Below are positions 9,210 to 20,150 of a stretch of DNA of 64,000 nt, one piece after another. The translations under genes were made by a program, and so were the position numbers. Each line of letters starts with the position of its first letter. Position 1 is the first letter of the stretch. Under the pieces are notes generated by a model. That model did not search any database. It had not been told where the DNA came from and worked only from the letters and a program-made list of their open reading frames with translations. Origin of the DNA: CAYLMM01 sp964384825 (GTDB lineage Bacteria; Krumholzibacteriota; Krumholzibacteriia; LZORAL124-64-63); contig CAYLMM010000008.1 of assembly GCA_964384825.1 (NCBI GenBank), positions 5,262-69,261 on the forward strand, in the 5' to 3' direction.

Positions 9210-10213
9210 TCAGTCGCGTTCGGCGTAGAGATCGAGGATCCGGCGGGCGGCGGTCGTCGGGGTGAGCGTCCCGAGCCGCACCTGGCCCTCGAGTTCGGGC
9301 AGCAGCGCGCGCACGCCGGGATGGCCGCGCAGCGCGACCATCAGCCTGTCCTCGACCATCGACCACATCCAGCGCAGCTGCTGGCGCTGGCGCAGATCCT
9401 TCAGCTCGCCGGAGGCCTCGAGCGCGGCGCGGTGCTGCTCGATCGATTCCCACAGCTCGTCGAGCCGCAGGTTGGCCAGCGCGGAGCAGGTCGCGACCGG
9501 AGTCGTCCAGTTCGGGGATTTCGGACGCATGTAATGCAGGGCGTGACGGTACTCGGCCGCCGCGCGCTCGGCCTTGCGGGCGTTGTCGCCGTCGGCCTTG
9601 TTGATGGCGATCATGTCGGCCAGCTCGAGCACGCCGCGCTTGATGCCCTGCAGCTCGTCGCCGGCGCCGGCGAGCATCAGCACCAGGAAGAAGTCGACCA
9701 TCTCGGCGACGACGGTCTCGCTCTGGCCCACGCCGACGGTCTCGACCAGCACCACGTCGAAGCCCGCCGCCTCGCAGAGCAGCATGGTCTCGCGGGTCTT
9801 GCGGGCCACGCCGCCGAGGGTGCGCGCGCTGGGCGATGGGCGGATGAAGGCCCGCGGATCGACCGACAGCTTGGTCATGCGGGTCTTGTCGCCGAGGATG
9901 CTGCCGCCGGAGATCGAGCTGGATGGATCGATCGCCAGCACGGCGACCCGGTGGCCCTGCTTCGTGAGGTTGGTGCCGAGGGCGTCGATGAAGGTGCTCT
10001 TGCCTACGCCCGGCACGCCGGTCACGCCGACGCGCCGGGCCTTGCCGGTATCGGGCAGCAGCTCGGCCAGCAGGCTCTGGGCCAGCTCCTGATGATCGCC
10101 GCGGGAGCTCTCGATCAGGGTGATGGCCCGGCCGAGAACCGCGCGGTCCCCGGCCCTGACCCCGGCCACGTACCGGTCGAGGGTCAGGCCGTTGGCCTTG
10201 CGTGGGTCGCGGT

Positions 10214-10217
<4 letters not shown>
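9210..10217 (-). CDS. meaB: Methylmalonyl-CoA mutase-associated GTPase MeaB
   Basis: G3E-family P-loop GTPase that loads and protects the adenosylcobalamin of methylmalonyl-CoA mutase. The 335-residue protein has Walker A GVPGVGKST, a switch segment with AIDPSSSISGGSILGDKTRM, the Walker B/GxxxE block LVETVGVGQSE and the guanine-specificity motif INKAD. The start is GTG (10217), overlapping the mutB stop in GTGA, so it is translationally coupled to the large subunit, which is exactly the expected partner. The alternative name ArgK is obsolete. Length, motifs and context all agree. Confidence 0.97.
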
Positions 10218-12399
<2,182 letters not shown>

Positions 12400-12403
<4 letters not shown>

Positions 12404-14532
12404 GCCTTCACCCCCTGGTCCTGCAGCAGGCCGCGGAGGGTCGCCAGGACATCGCAACCGAGATGGATGTAACCGTCGACGCCGGCCTCGCACCATTGCC
12501 GCTCGAACTCGCCGGGGCGTCCGGCCAGCAGGATCCGGCGGACGCCTGCCTTCTTCAGCGCGGCCGCGGTCGGCGCGGCCAGATCGGCGTAGACCGGATC
12601 GGCCGAGCAGATCACCGCCAGCGGAGCGCCGCTCTCGGCGGCCGCCGCCGCGGCGGCATCGGCGTCGGGGAATCCCTTGTTGGTCAGCACCTCGAAGCCG
12701 CCGGCCTCGAGGAAATTGCGGCTCCATGTGGCCCGACCGGTGTGCTGGGCGACCTTGCCGAGATTCGCCAGGAAGGCCAGCGGCCGGCGGCCGGTCCGCT
12801 CGGCGAAGTCCTCGGCGGCGTCGCGCAGGGCCTCGTAGGATTCGGCGAAGCGGTGGACGGGCAGCGGATCGATCACGGCCGGTTCGCCTTCGTCGGTCGC
12901 GACGGCGGTGATCGCCCCGAGTCCGGCGCCGGCGACGGCGGCGCGGACCGCCGCGTCGAAGAAGCCGTTTCCGTTGTTCGACCGGTCGCAGGCGCGGCAT
13001 TCCTCGAGCGCGTCGGCGACGGCGCCCCGTTCGCGGGTCCGCCCCAGGGAAACCGAGGCGTCGGCGCGCTGCGACGCCGGGTCGGGCGCCTTCCGCACGA
13101 CGGGCTCCTCGTCCACGTTCGGGAACTCGCTCACCCCGGTGATCGGATCGCGGCGCGTGGCGAGATTCTTCAGGCGTTCGGCATGGACCTCGCCGATCCT
13201 CTCGGCGACCCAGCCGTGGCGCAGCGCCTTGCCCAGGCCGCAGCGGTCCTCGATCTCCTGGAACAGGGTCCAGGACGCCAGGGCCAGCTCGTCGGTCCGC
13301 TTCTCCAGGAACCAGCCGCCGCCGGCCGGATCGATGACCTTCCCGAGATGCGATTCCTCGAGCAGGATCACCTGGACGTTGCGGGCGATGCGCCGCGCGA
13401 AATCGTCCGAGATCCCGATGGCGGCGTCGAAGGGCGTGACCGTCAGCGCATCGACTCCCGCGACGCCGGCCGCGAAGGCGCCGACCGTGGTGCGCAGGAT
13501 GTTCACCCAGGGGTCGCGACGGGTCATCATCCGCGCCGAAGTGCGGGCGTGCAGCCGCATCTTCTGGGCGTCGGAGCCGCCGCCGCTGGCCTGGACCAGA
13601 CGCGCCCAGACGCGGCGGGCGGCGCGCAGCTTGGCGATCCCGGTGAAGAAGTCGGCGTCGACGCTGAACGAGAACGCGATCTGGCCGGCCGCGGCGTCGA
13701 TGTCCAGCCCGGCGGCGGTGATCGCCTTGAGATAGGCCAGGCCGGTCGCCATGGCCAGCGCCAGCTCCAGCACGGCGTCGGCGCCGGCGTCGTGGTACGG
13801 CGCGGTGTCGACCAGGACCGAGGTGACCCCGGGGAACTTGCCGTGGGTCCAGACCGCCAGTCCGCCCAGATCGGCCAGGGCGCCCTCTACCGATGTCGGC
13901 AGCCGGCCGCCGGAAGCCAGCTGACCCAGGGGGTCGGCGTTGAAGGCCCCGCGGGCCTCGTCCGGAGTGATCTCCCAGCGGGCCCAGACGTCGGCCAGCA
14001 GCGCGGCCGCGCCGACGAATCCGGCGCCCGGCATCAAGGCCACCGGCACGCGGTGCAGGTCCACCCCGTCGAGGGCCGAAGCCATGCTGTCGGCGCTCGA
14101 AAGCATCAGGCCGTCGCGTCCGGCCAGATCGGCGGCTTCGGGACGGTCGGGATCCAGGCCGGCGCGCGCGGCGCGATCCAGGCGCAGCAGGACCGAAGCG
14201 GTTCCGTGGGCCAGATCCTTGCGCAGCGCCGCGTTGACTTCCGAGGAGGTCGGCTGCGTGTATTCCTGCCGGATGTCCCAACCCGTCGCGGCGGCGCCCA
14301 GCGGGGTGCCGCCGCGGGTGAACGGAGGCAGTCCGGGGAAACCGGAGGGATCGCCGGCGGCGTCCCAGTCCTTGCGCGCGTACAGGGGCTGGATGGGCAG
14401 TCCCTCGTATGTGCGGGTGACGAGCTTCTTCTCGTACGGCGCGCCCTTGAGATCGCGCTTCACCGTTTCGAGCCAATCCGAGAGCGGAACGCCAGGAAAA
14501 TCGTCCGCCAGACGGAAATCGTGATCCGACAT
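12400..14532 (-). CDS. mutA: Methylmalonyl-CoA mutase, small subunit
   Basis: Non-catalytic partner of MutB, 710 residues. I took the ATG at 14532 (MSDHDFRLADDFPGVPLSDW) because GGGAGGAG lies about 9 bases upstream; a 15-residue N-terminal extension from 14577 is less likely. It resembles MutB in the barrel part (HARTSARMMTRRDPWVNILR and DPAGGGWFLEKRTDEL) and has a C-terminal B12-like fold in which the DxHxxG motif is absent: the equivalent segment reads LGKVAQHTGRATW. This is diagnostic of the inactive beta subunit. First gene of the mutA-mutB-meaB operon. Confidence 0.95.
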
Positions 14533-14595
14533 CTCGAGAACTCCTCCCGGAGGATGGGCAGCTCCTGTCGGGGCCATGTTGACAAACCTGCCCGA

Positions 14596-14624
14596 ACGTT
14601 AGGCAGCGCCCTGATAATCCGCAA
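14596..14624 (-). promoter_or_regulatory. Candidate sigma70-type promoter of mutA-mutB-meaB
   Basis: TTGCGG (14619-14624), 17-base spacer, TAACGT (14596-14601) on the minus strand, about 65-90 bases upstream of the mutA start. It lies in the AT-richer part of the gatB-mutA gap (14533-14686). Only moderately close to consensus. Confidence 0.4.
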
Positions 14625-14686
14625 ACAAAAACGCCGGAAATCGGGCCGGAAACGGGCCGAATCGATGGTTTCGGCTCGATATTCGC

Positions 14687-16126
14687 CTAGGGCCGGCGAT
14701 CCCTGACCGCCTCCAGCGTCTCGCGGACCGCCGCGGGGTCGGCGCGCCCCCCGGTCCGCCTGATGATCAGGCCCAGGAAGAAATCCGCCAACGCATCTTT
14801 CCCCTCGCGCCACTGCCGCGCCTGAGCGGGATGTTCGGCCAGGATCTCCGCGGCCAGACGGGCCAGTTCGGCCGAATCCGCGATCCGCCGCAGCCCCAGC
14901 CGCTCGACGGCTTCCTCGGCCCCCGCCCCGGTCGCGACCATGTGATCGAAAGCCGCGCGGGCCGCGGGCCGGGCGATCGCCCCCTCGCGCAGCAGACGCA
15001 GCAGGGCCGCCAGTTCCGCCGCCGCGACCGGGAAATCCTCCATCCGCCATCCGCGGGAGTTCAGAACCCCGCGCACCTCGCCGACCACCCAGCGGGCCGC
15101 CGCGACGGGATCGCCGGCGGCAGCGGCGACCGCTTCGAAGTAGGCCGCGGTCGCGGGAGTCTCGGTCAGCAGCCAGGCATCGGCCGGCGGCAGGCCGTGA
15201 TCGCGCACGAAGCGGGCCTCGATCGCGGCCGGCGGCTCGGGCAACGATGCGGCCGCGGCCCGGATCTCCCGTTCGTCCAAGCGCAGCGCCGGCAGATCGG
15301 GTTCGGGGAAATAGCGGTAGTCGGGAGTGGTCTCCTTCGGCCGCATCGGGAAGGTCTCGCCGCGGTCGGCGTCCCAGCCGCGGGTCTCGCGCGCAACGGT
15401 TCCGCCGTCTTCCAGGATGGACCTCTGCCGCCGCCGCTCGAATTCCAGCGCCCGCCGCACCCCCTGCAGGGTGTTGAGGTTCTTGATCTCGACCGGCGCC
15501 CCCGGTTCGCGAGCGCCGGCCGGGCGCAGCGAGATGTTCGCGTCGCAGCGCAGGCTGCCCCGTTCGAGATTGCCGTCGCAGGCGTCGAGATGGATCAGCA
15601 GCCGGCGCAGCGCGGCCAGCCAGTCGCGGGCCTCCTCGCCCGAACGCAGATCCGGCCGCGTGACGATCTCGGCCAGGGGGACGCCAGCCCGGTTCGCATC
15701 GACCAGCACGGCGCCGGGCCGGTGGACCAGGCGCGCGGCGTCCTCCTCCAGATGGAGCCTTTCGATCCGCACCGGCCGCCCGCCTTCGGAACCCGGAACG
15801 TCCAGCGAGCCCCCGAGCGCCAGAGGCTCGGCATACTGGGTGATCTGATAGTTCTTCGGCAGGTCGGGATAGAAGTAGGTCTTGCGGTCGAAGCGCGAAA
15901 CCGGCTGGACGGCGCAGCCCAGGGCCAGGGCGATCCGCATCCCCAGGGACACCGCCGCGGCGCCGACCGTCGGCAGGGAGCCGGGCAGCCCCAGGCAGAC
16001 CGGGCAGACGCGGCTGTTCGGAGCGCCGCCGAAATCGTTGGCGCAGCCGCAGAACATCTTGGTCCGGGTCCTCAGGCGGGCGTGGACCTCCAGACCGATG
16101 GCCGGCTCGAAGCGCGCGGAGTTCAT
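14687..16126 (-). CDS. gatB: Aspartyl/glutamyl-tRNA amidotransferase subunit B
   Basis: Kinase/amidotransferase subunit that activates the misacylated side chain of Glu-tRNA(Gln) or Asp-tRNA(Asn) with ATP and accepts ammonia from GatA. The 479 residues match the family length. N-terminal cradle motifs are GLEVHARLRTRTKMFCGCAN and CPVCLGLPGSLP with the zinc-type Cys pairs; SRFDRKTYFYPDLPKNYQI and DANRAGVPLAEIVT follow. Further motifs are RCDANISLRPAG and EIKNLNTLQGVRRALEFE, and the C-terminal YqeY-like tail domain ends LEAVRDRRP. The ATG at 16126 overlaps the gatA stop by 4 bases. Order gatC-gatA-gatB on one transcript. Confidence 0.97.
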   Translation of the reverse strand: MNSARFEPAIGLEVHARLRTRTKMFCGCANDFGGAPNSRVCPVCLGLPGSLPTVGAAAVSLGMRIALALGCAVQPVSRFDRKTYFYPDLPKNYQITQYAEPLALGGSLDVPGSEGGRPVRIERLHLEEDAARLVHRPGAVLVDANRAGVPLAEIVTRPDLRSGEEARDWLAALRRLLIHLDACDGNLERGSLRCDANISLRPAGAREPGAPVEIKNLNTLQGVRRALEFERRRQRSILEDGGTVARETRGWDADRGETFPMRPKETTPDYRYFPEPDLPALRLDEREIRAAAASLPEPPAAIEARFVRDHGLPPADAWLLTETPATAAYFEAVAAAAGDPVAAARWVVGEVRGVLNSRGWRMEDFPVAAAELAALLRLLREGAIARPAARAAFDHMVATGAGAEEAVERLGLRRIADSAELARLAAEILAEHPAQARQWREGKDALADFFLGLIIRRTGGRADPAAVRETLEAVRDRRP

Positions 16127-17598
16127 GGCGCATCCCCCCCGCCGTCGTCCGCCGCCGCGAGCATCCTTTCCAGAGCGCCGCCGAGGGCGAAAATCGTCTC
16201 CTCCGCCAATGCCGGCCCCGTGAACTGGAATCCGACCGGCAGACCCGCGCCGTCGTCGCCCGCGGGAACAGAGAGGGCGGGCAGACCGGCCAGGTTCGCC
16301 GGGACGGTGAACCGGTCGGCCTGGTACATCCGCACCGGATCGTCGGCGCGCGCGCCGAAGGGGAAGGCCGCGAAGGGGGATGTCGGAGTGGCCAGGGCGT
16401 CGCAGTCGGCGAAGGTCGAGGCCAGGCCGGCCGCGAGCACGGCCCGCACCCGCTGCGCCCGGCGATAGCGGTCGGCGCGGCGGCCCGACGAGAGCACGTG
16501 GGCGCCGAGCAGGATGCGCAGTTGGACCTCCGGACCGAATCCCGCCGACCGGGTGGCGCGCACCGAGGCGTCCCATCCGCCGTCGGAATCGCGCCGGGCC
16601 CCGTAGAGCGAGCCGTCGTAGCGGGCCAGGTTCGACGAGGCCTCGGCCGCGGCCAGGACGTAATAGGCGGCCAGGGCGGATTCCGGCGCGGGCAGCGCGA
16701 CATCGACGATCACGACGCCCGCCTCTCGCAGGGCATCGAGGCCGCGGTCGAAGGCGGCCGCCACGCCCGGCTCGACGTCGTCGCCCAACCACGCCCGCGG
16801 CACCCCCACCCGCATCCCGCGGACCGGACGTGCGCAGGCGGCGAGCGGATCGCCGACCGGGGCGTCGAGGGTGGTCGCGTCGAGAGGATCGCGCCCGGCG
16901 ATCGCGGCGTAGACCGCGGCGCAGCCGTCTACGGTGCGGGCCAGCGGTCCGATCTGGTCGAAGGACGAGGCGTAGGCCACCAGACCGTGGCGCGAGACGC
17001 GGCCGTAGGTCGGCTTCAGCCCCGCCACGCCGCAGCAGTGGGCGGGTTGGCGCACCGAGCCGCCGGTGTCGCTGCCCAGGGCGAAGAACGCCAGGCCCGC
17101 GGCCACCGCGGCGGCCGACCCGCCGCTCGATCCGCCCGGCACCCGGTCCGGCGCGCGGGGGTTGCGGGTCGGGCCGAAAGCCGAGGTCTCGGTCGACGAT
17201 CCCATCGCGAACTCGTCCATGTTCGTGGTGCCCAGGACATGCGCCCCGGCGGCCCGCAACCGCGCGACCGCGGTGGCCTCGTAGGGCGGCTCCCATCCGG
17301 CCAGGATGCGCGAGCAGCAATCGGCCGGCAGTCTCCGGCAGCAGATGTTGGCCTTCACCGCGCCGCCGAGGCCGCGCAGCGGGGAGTCGCCTGCGACCGG
17401 CCGGCCCGGTGCGGGATGTTCGCGGGCGGGATCGCTCAGGGCGCGGAAGCAGTGGAGTCCGGGTTCGCGTTCGTCGATGGCGGCGCGAAGCGCGGCGTCC
17501 AGATCTTCGGGGGCGGCGTCGCCGCGGCGCAGGGCGGCGGCGGCTGCGGACAGGGTCGGCGACGTCGGCCGGAAGCGGCCGCTGAAGCGGTCGCTCAT
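16123..17598 (-). CDS. gatA: Aspartyl/glutamyl-tRNA amidotransferase subunit A
   Basis: Amidase-signature glutaminase that releases ammonia for GatB. The 491-residue protein has the Ser-cisSer-Lys triad: Lys82 in GGAVKANICC, Ser157 in VPGGSSGGSAAAV and Ser181 in GSDTGGSVRQPA. The 99-residue Lys-to-Ser spacing is what I recall for known GatA enzymes. NMDEFAMGSSTETSAFGPTR and KPTYGRVSRHGLVAYASSFD are also intact. One oddity is that the residue after the catalytic Lys is Ala (KANI) where the family nearly always has Asp (KDNI). The ATG at 17598 overlaps the gatC stop in ATGA, and gatB starts inside its stop, so all three subunits are coupled. Confidence 0.97.
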   Translation of the reverse strand: MSDRFSGRFRPTSPTLSAAAAALRRGDAAPEDLDAALRAAIDEREPGLHCFRALSDPAREHPAPGRPVAGDSPLRGLGGAVKANICCRRLPADCCSRILAGWEPPYEATAVARLRAAGAHVLGTTNMDEFAMGSSTETSAFGPTRNPRAPDRVPGGSSGGSAAAVAAGLAFFALGSDTGGSVRQPAHCCGVAGLKPTYGRVSRHGLVAYASSFDQIGPLARTVDGCAAVYAAIAGRDPLDATTLDAPVGDPLAACARPVRGMRVGVPRAWLGDDVEPGVAAAFDRGLDALREAGVVIVDVALPAPESALAAYYVLAAAEASSNLARYDGSLYGARRDSDGGWDASVRATRSAGFGPEVQLRILLGAHVLSSGRRADRYRRAQRVRAVLAAGLASTFADCDALATPTSPFAAFPFGARADDPVRMYQADRFTVPANLAGLPALSVPAGDDGAGLPVGFQFTGPALAEETIFALGGALERMLAAADDGGGDAP

Positions 17599-17963
17599 GA
17601 CCCGCCCCCGGATCCGTCCGCAGGCGCGGCGGGATCGCGCAGCCGCGGGGCGGCGAAGAACCCGTCGCGGAGTTCCGGAGCTCCGGCCGTGGCCTCGCCG
17701 GCGTCGAGTCCCGGACGGGGAACGTCATCGCGCAGGGGCGGCCCGGGCGGCGGCGGCATGCGTCCGGTCTCGCCGGTGTCCGCCGCGTCCTCCCCGGCCG
17801 CTTCGACGCCGTCGAGTTCGGCCAGCCACGCATCGACCCGGGCCAGGCGTTCGGCGGCGGCCGCTCGTCCGGCCGGATCGGGATCGAGCCCGGCCAGGGC
17901 GGCGGCGTGATCGAGGATGTCGGGATCGAATTCTCGCAAGGGGGAACCTCCGTCGCCGCTCAT
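17595..17963 (-). CDS. gatC: Aspartyl/glutamyl-tRNA amidotransferase subunit C
   Basis: Small belt-like subunit that stabilises GatA and GatB. 122 residues, somewhat longer than the usual 95-100. It opens with the helical LREFDPDILDHAAALAGLDP and RLARVDAWLAEL, corresponding to the two conserved GatC helices. A Pro/Gly-rich middle follows, then the characteristic end LRDDVPRPGL and DGFFAAPRLRDP. A Gly/Ser tail replaces the typical VPRV(I/V)E end. The ATG at 17963 has only a weak purine-rich site upstream, so the first few residues are not certain. First gene of gatCAB, divergent from the M1 peptidase. Confidence 0.9.
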   Translation of the reverse strand: MSGDGGSPLREFDPDILDHAAALAGLDPDPAGRAAAAERLARVDAWLAELDGVEAAGEDAADTGETGRMPPPPGPPLRDDVPRPGLDAGEATAGAPELRDGFFAAPRLRDPAAPADGSGGGS

Positions 17964-18023
17964 TCTGCCGCTTCGGGGCGGGGTTGGCCAGCGACGAATT
18001 CCGCCCGCGCCGAAGACGGGAAC

Positions 18024-18052
18024 TTGGGCCGACGTCCCATCCGCTGTATGAT
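18024..18052 (+). promoter_or_regulatory. Sigma70-type promoter of the M1 peptidase gene
   Basis: TTGGGC (18024-18029), exactly 17 bases, TATGAT (18047-18052). Transcription would begin about 18059, giving a leader of about 28 bases before the chosen start at 18087. It lies in the divergent gap between gatC and the peptidase. Confidence 0.55.
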
Positions 18053-18086
18053 GATGTTCCCTTACTTCGGAGCCATGGGGAGAACG

Positions 18087-20129
18087 ATGTCCGCACGCGC
18101 CACCATATCGCTCGCCGCGACCGCCCTGCTGCTCGCGCTGCTCGTGCCGACCGCGCCGGCGCCCGCGCAGCCGGATATCCCAGCCCAGCCCCGCCGCGCC
18201 TGGAATCCCGAAGCCTCCGAAAAACCGGCGCCGGAAACCGCTCCCAAGGCCGACACGCCCCCACCGAGGGCCGACGATCGCGGCTACGACGTCCTGCACT
18301 ACGATCTGGACCTGGGCATCGACCCCGCGGCCGAGGCCGTCACGGGCCGCGTGGGGGTGTCTCTGGCCTTCCTGAGCGGCGGTTCGGGCCGCATCGTGCT
18401 GGATCTGACCGGGAACATGACCGTCGACAGCGTGCTCTGGCGCGGGGCGGCGATCGAATTCGCGCACCTGGGAGACAGCCTGGTGGTCGAGGCGGGACCG
18501 ACCGGCGTCGCGGGGGAAGAGTCCGATCTCGCGGTCTTCTACCACGGCGAACCGCAGCCGCACGGCCTGATGAACGTGGGGCTGATGTTCCGCAGCCATC
18601 CCGGCCCGACCGAAGATCCCGCCGACGACGCGCCGGTGGTCTTCTCGATCGGCGAGCCGTGGTCGAGCCATTCCTGGTGGCCCTGCAAGGACCATCCCTC
18701 GGACAAGGCCACCGCCACGATCGCCGTGACCGCGCCCGAGCCCCTGGTGGGGATCAGCAACGGCGTGCTGGTCGGGACGACCTCGCCCGCGCCCGGCCTG
18801 ACCACCACCCGCTGGCGCGAGGACCATCCGATAGCGACGTACCTGATCGCGGTCTCGGTCAGCGACTACGCGTCCTGGGAGGAGACCTGCGACGCGTCCT
18901 TTGGCGAGGTGCCGCTGACCTTCCACGTCTTCCCGCAGGACGAGGCCGCCGCCCGCGCCGACCTGGCCCGCACCTGCGAGATGATGAACTTCCTGGAGGG
19001 AGTCTGCGGCCCCTTCCCCTTCGCCGACGAGCGCTACGGCCACGTCGAGATCGTCTGGGCCGGCGCGATGGAGCATCAGACCGCCACGAGCATCTCGCGC
19101 TTCATGCTGACCGGCGACGGCCGCTACGAATCGACCTTCCTGCACGAGATGGCCCACAGCTGGTTCGGCGACAGGATGACCCCGGCGCGCTGGTCGGACA
19201 TCTGGCTCAACGAGGGATTCGCGCGATACTGCGAGGCGCTGTGGGTCGAACGCGAGGAAGGCCGCGAGGCGTACCTGCGGGCGATGCGCGAGATGGGCCC
19301 CGAGCGCCATCCCGACCTCTTCGCCGACCAGGGCCTGCTGACCGACCCCGACCCGATCCTGCCCAACCAGATGATCTACGACAAGGGCGCCTGGGTGCTG
19401 CACATGCTGCGCGGGGCGGTGGGCGACTCGGCGTTCTTCCGCTTCCTGAAGGCCTACGCCTCGGCCCCTGCCTTCGCCGACGGGAACGTCACGACCGCGG
19501 ACATGCTGGCGATCGCCGGCGCCGAGACGGGCTGCGACGTTTCGGGCCTGCTCGGCCCCTGGCTGGAGACCTCGGCCGTGCCCGAGGTGGAATGGTGGGC
19601 GACGACCGCTCCGCTGGCCGGCGGCGGCGCGCGCCTGATCCTGGAGCTGCGCCAGATCCAGCCGACGGTCTTCACCCTGCCGGCCACCCTGCGCGCGACG
19701 ACCGCCGCCGGTGACGTCGATCTGCGACTGACCGCCCGCGAACCGGTCGAAACGTTCCGGTGGGATCTCGACGGGGATGTCCTGGAAACCGAACTCGACC
19801 CCGAGGGATGGCTGCTGATGCGCGCGGCCAGGGTCGCGCCGCCGGCGACGGTGCTGCTGCCGCCGCGGCCCAATCCGGCCGGCGTCTCGGGAACGACCCT
19901 GAGCTACCTGGTCTCGGACGGCGGCCCGATCGGCGTGTCCGCGTACGACGCCCGCGGCCGGCGCGTGGGAAGCTGGGATCTGGGGGATCACGCCGCCGCC
20001 GCCGAACCCTACACCTGGATCTGGCAGGGCGCGGACGACCGGGGCCGCCCGCTGCCCTCGGGCGTGTACTGGCTGGTGCTGTCCGGCGGCGGGCAGAGAT
20101 CGACGCGCAAGGTCACGCTGGTGCGCTAG
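18087..20129 (+). CDS. Secreted M1-family zinc metalloaminopeptidase with FlgD-like C-terminal domain
   Basis: Start at the ATG at 18087, which has GGGGAGA 4-5 bases upstream. The 680-residue product begins MSARATISLAATALLLALL, a Sec signal peptide ending near APAPAQ. An N-terminal beta domain and the catalytic domain follow. The exopeptidase motif reads GAMEH (residues about 326-330) instead of GAMEN. Zinc ligands are in HEMAHSW (His353, His357) and the Glu of WLNEGFARY 18 residues later. The catalytic-type Tyr is likely in the MIYDKGAWVLHMLR region. The last 60 residues (YDARGRRVGSWDLG through RPLPSGVYWLVLSGG to RKVTLVR) form an FlgD-like beta module, widely attached to secreted proteins in FCB-type bacteria and resembling type IX sorting domains. 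It probably trims peptides outside the cell or at its surface. Confidence 0.93.
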   Translation: MSARATISLAATALLLALLVPTAPAPAQPDIPAQPRRAWNPEASEKPAPETAPKADTPPPRADDRGYDVLHYDLDLGIDPAAEAVTGRVGVSLAFLSGGSGRIVLDLTGNMTVDSVLWRGAAIEFAHLGDSLVVEAGPTGVAGEESDLAVFYHGEPQPHGLMNVGLMFRSHPGPTEDPADDAPVVFSIGEPWSSHSWWPCKDHPSDKATATIAVTAPEPLVGISNGVLVGTTSPAPGLTTTRWREDHPIATYLIAVSVSDYASWEETCDASFGEVPLTFHVFPQDEAAARADLARTCEMMNFLEGVCGPFPFADERYGHVEIVWAGAMEHQTATSISRFMLTGDGRYESTFLHEMAHSWFGDRMTPARWSDIWLNEGFARYCEALWVEREEGREAYLRAMREMGPERHPDLFADQGLLTDPDPILPNQMIYDKGAWVLHMLRGAVGDSAFFRFLKAYASAPAFADGNVTTADMLAIAGAETGCDVSGLLGPWLETSAVPEVEWWATTAPLAGGGARLILELRQIQPTVFTLPATLRATTAAGDVDLRLTAREPVETFRWDLDGDVLETELDPEGWLLMRAARVAPPATVLLPPRPNPAGVSGTTLSYLVSDGGPIGVSAYDARGRRVGSWDLGDHAAAAEPYTWIWQGADDRGRPLPSGVYWLVLSGGGQRSTRKVTLVR

Positions 20130-20150
20130 GGCGGGCCGGGCGCGGCGCCG

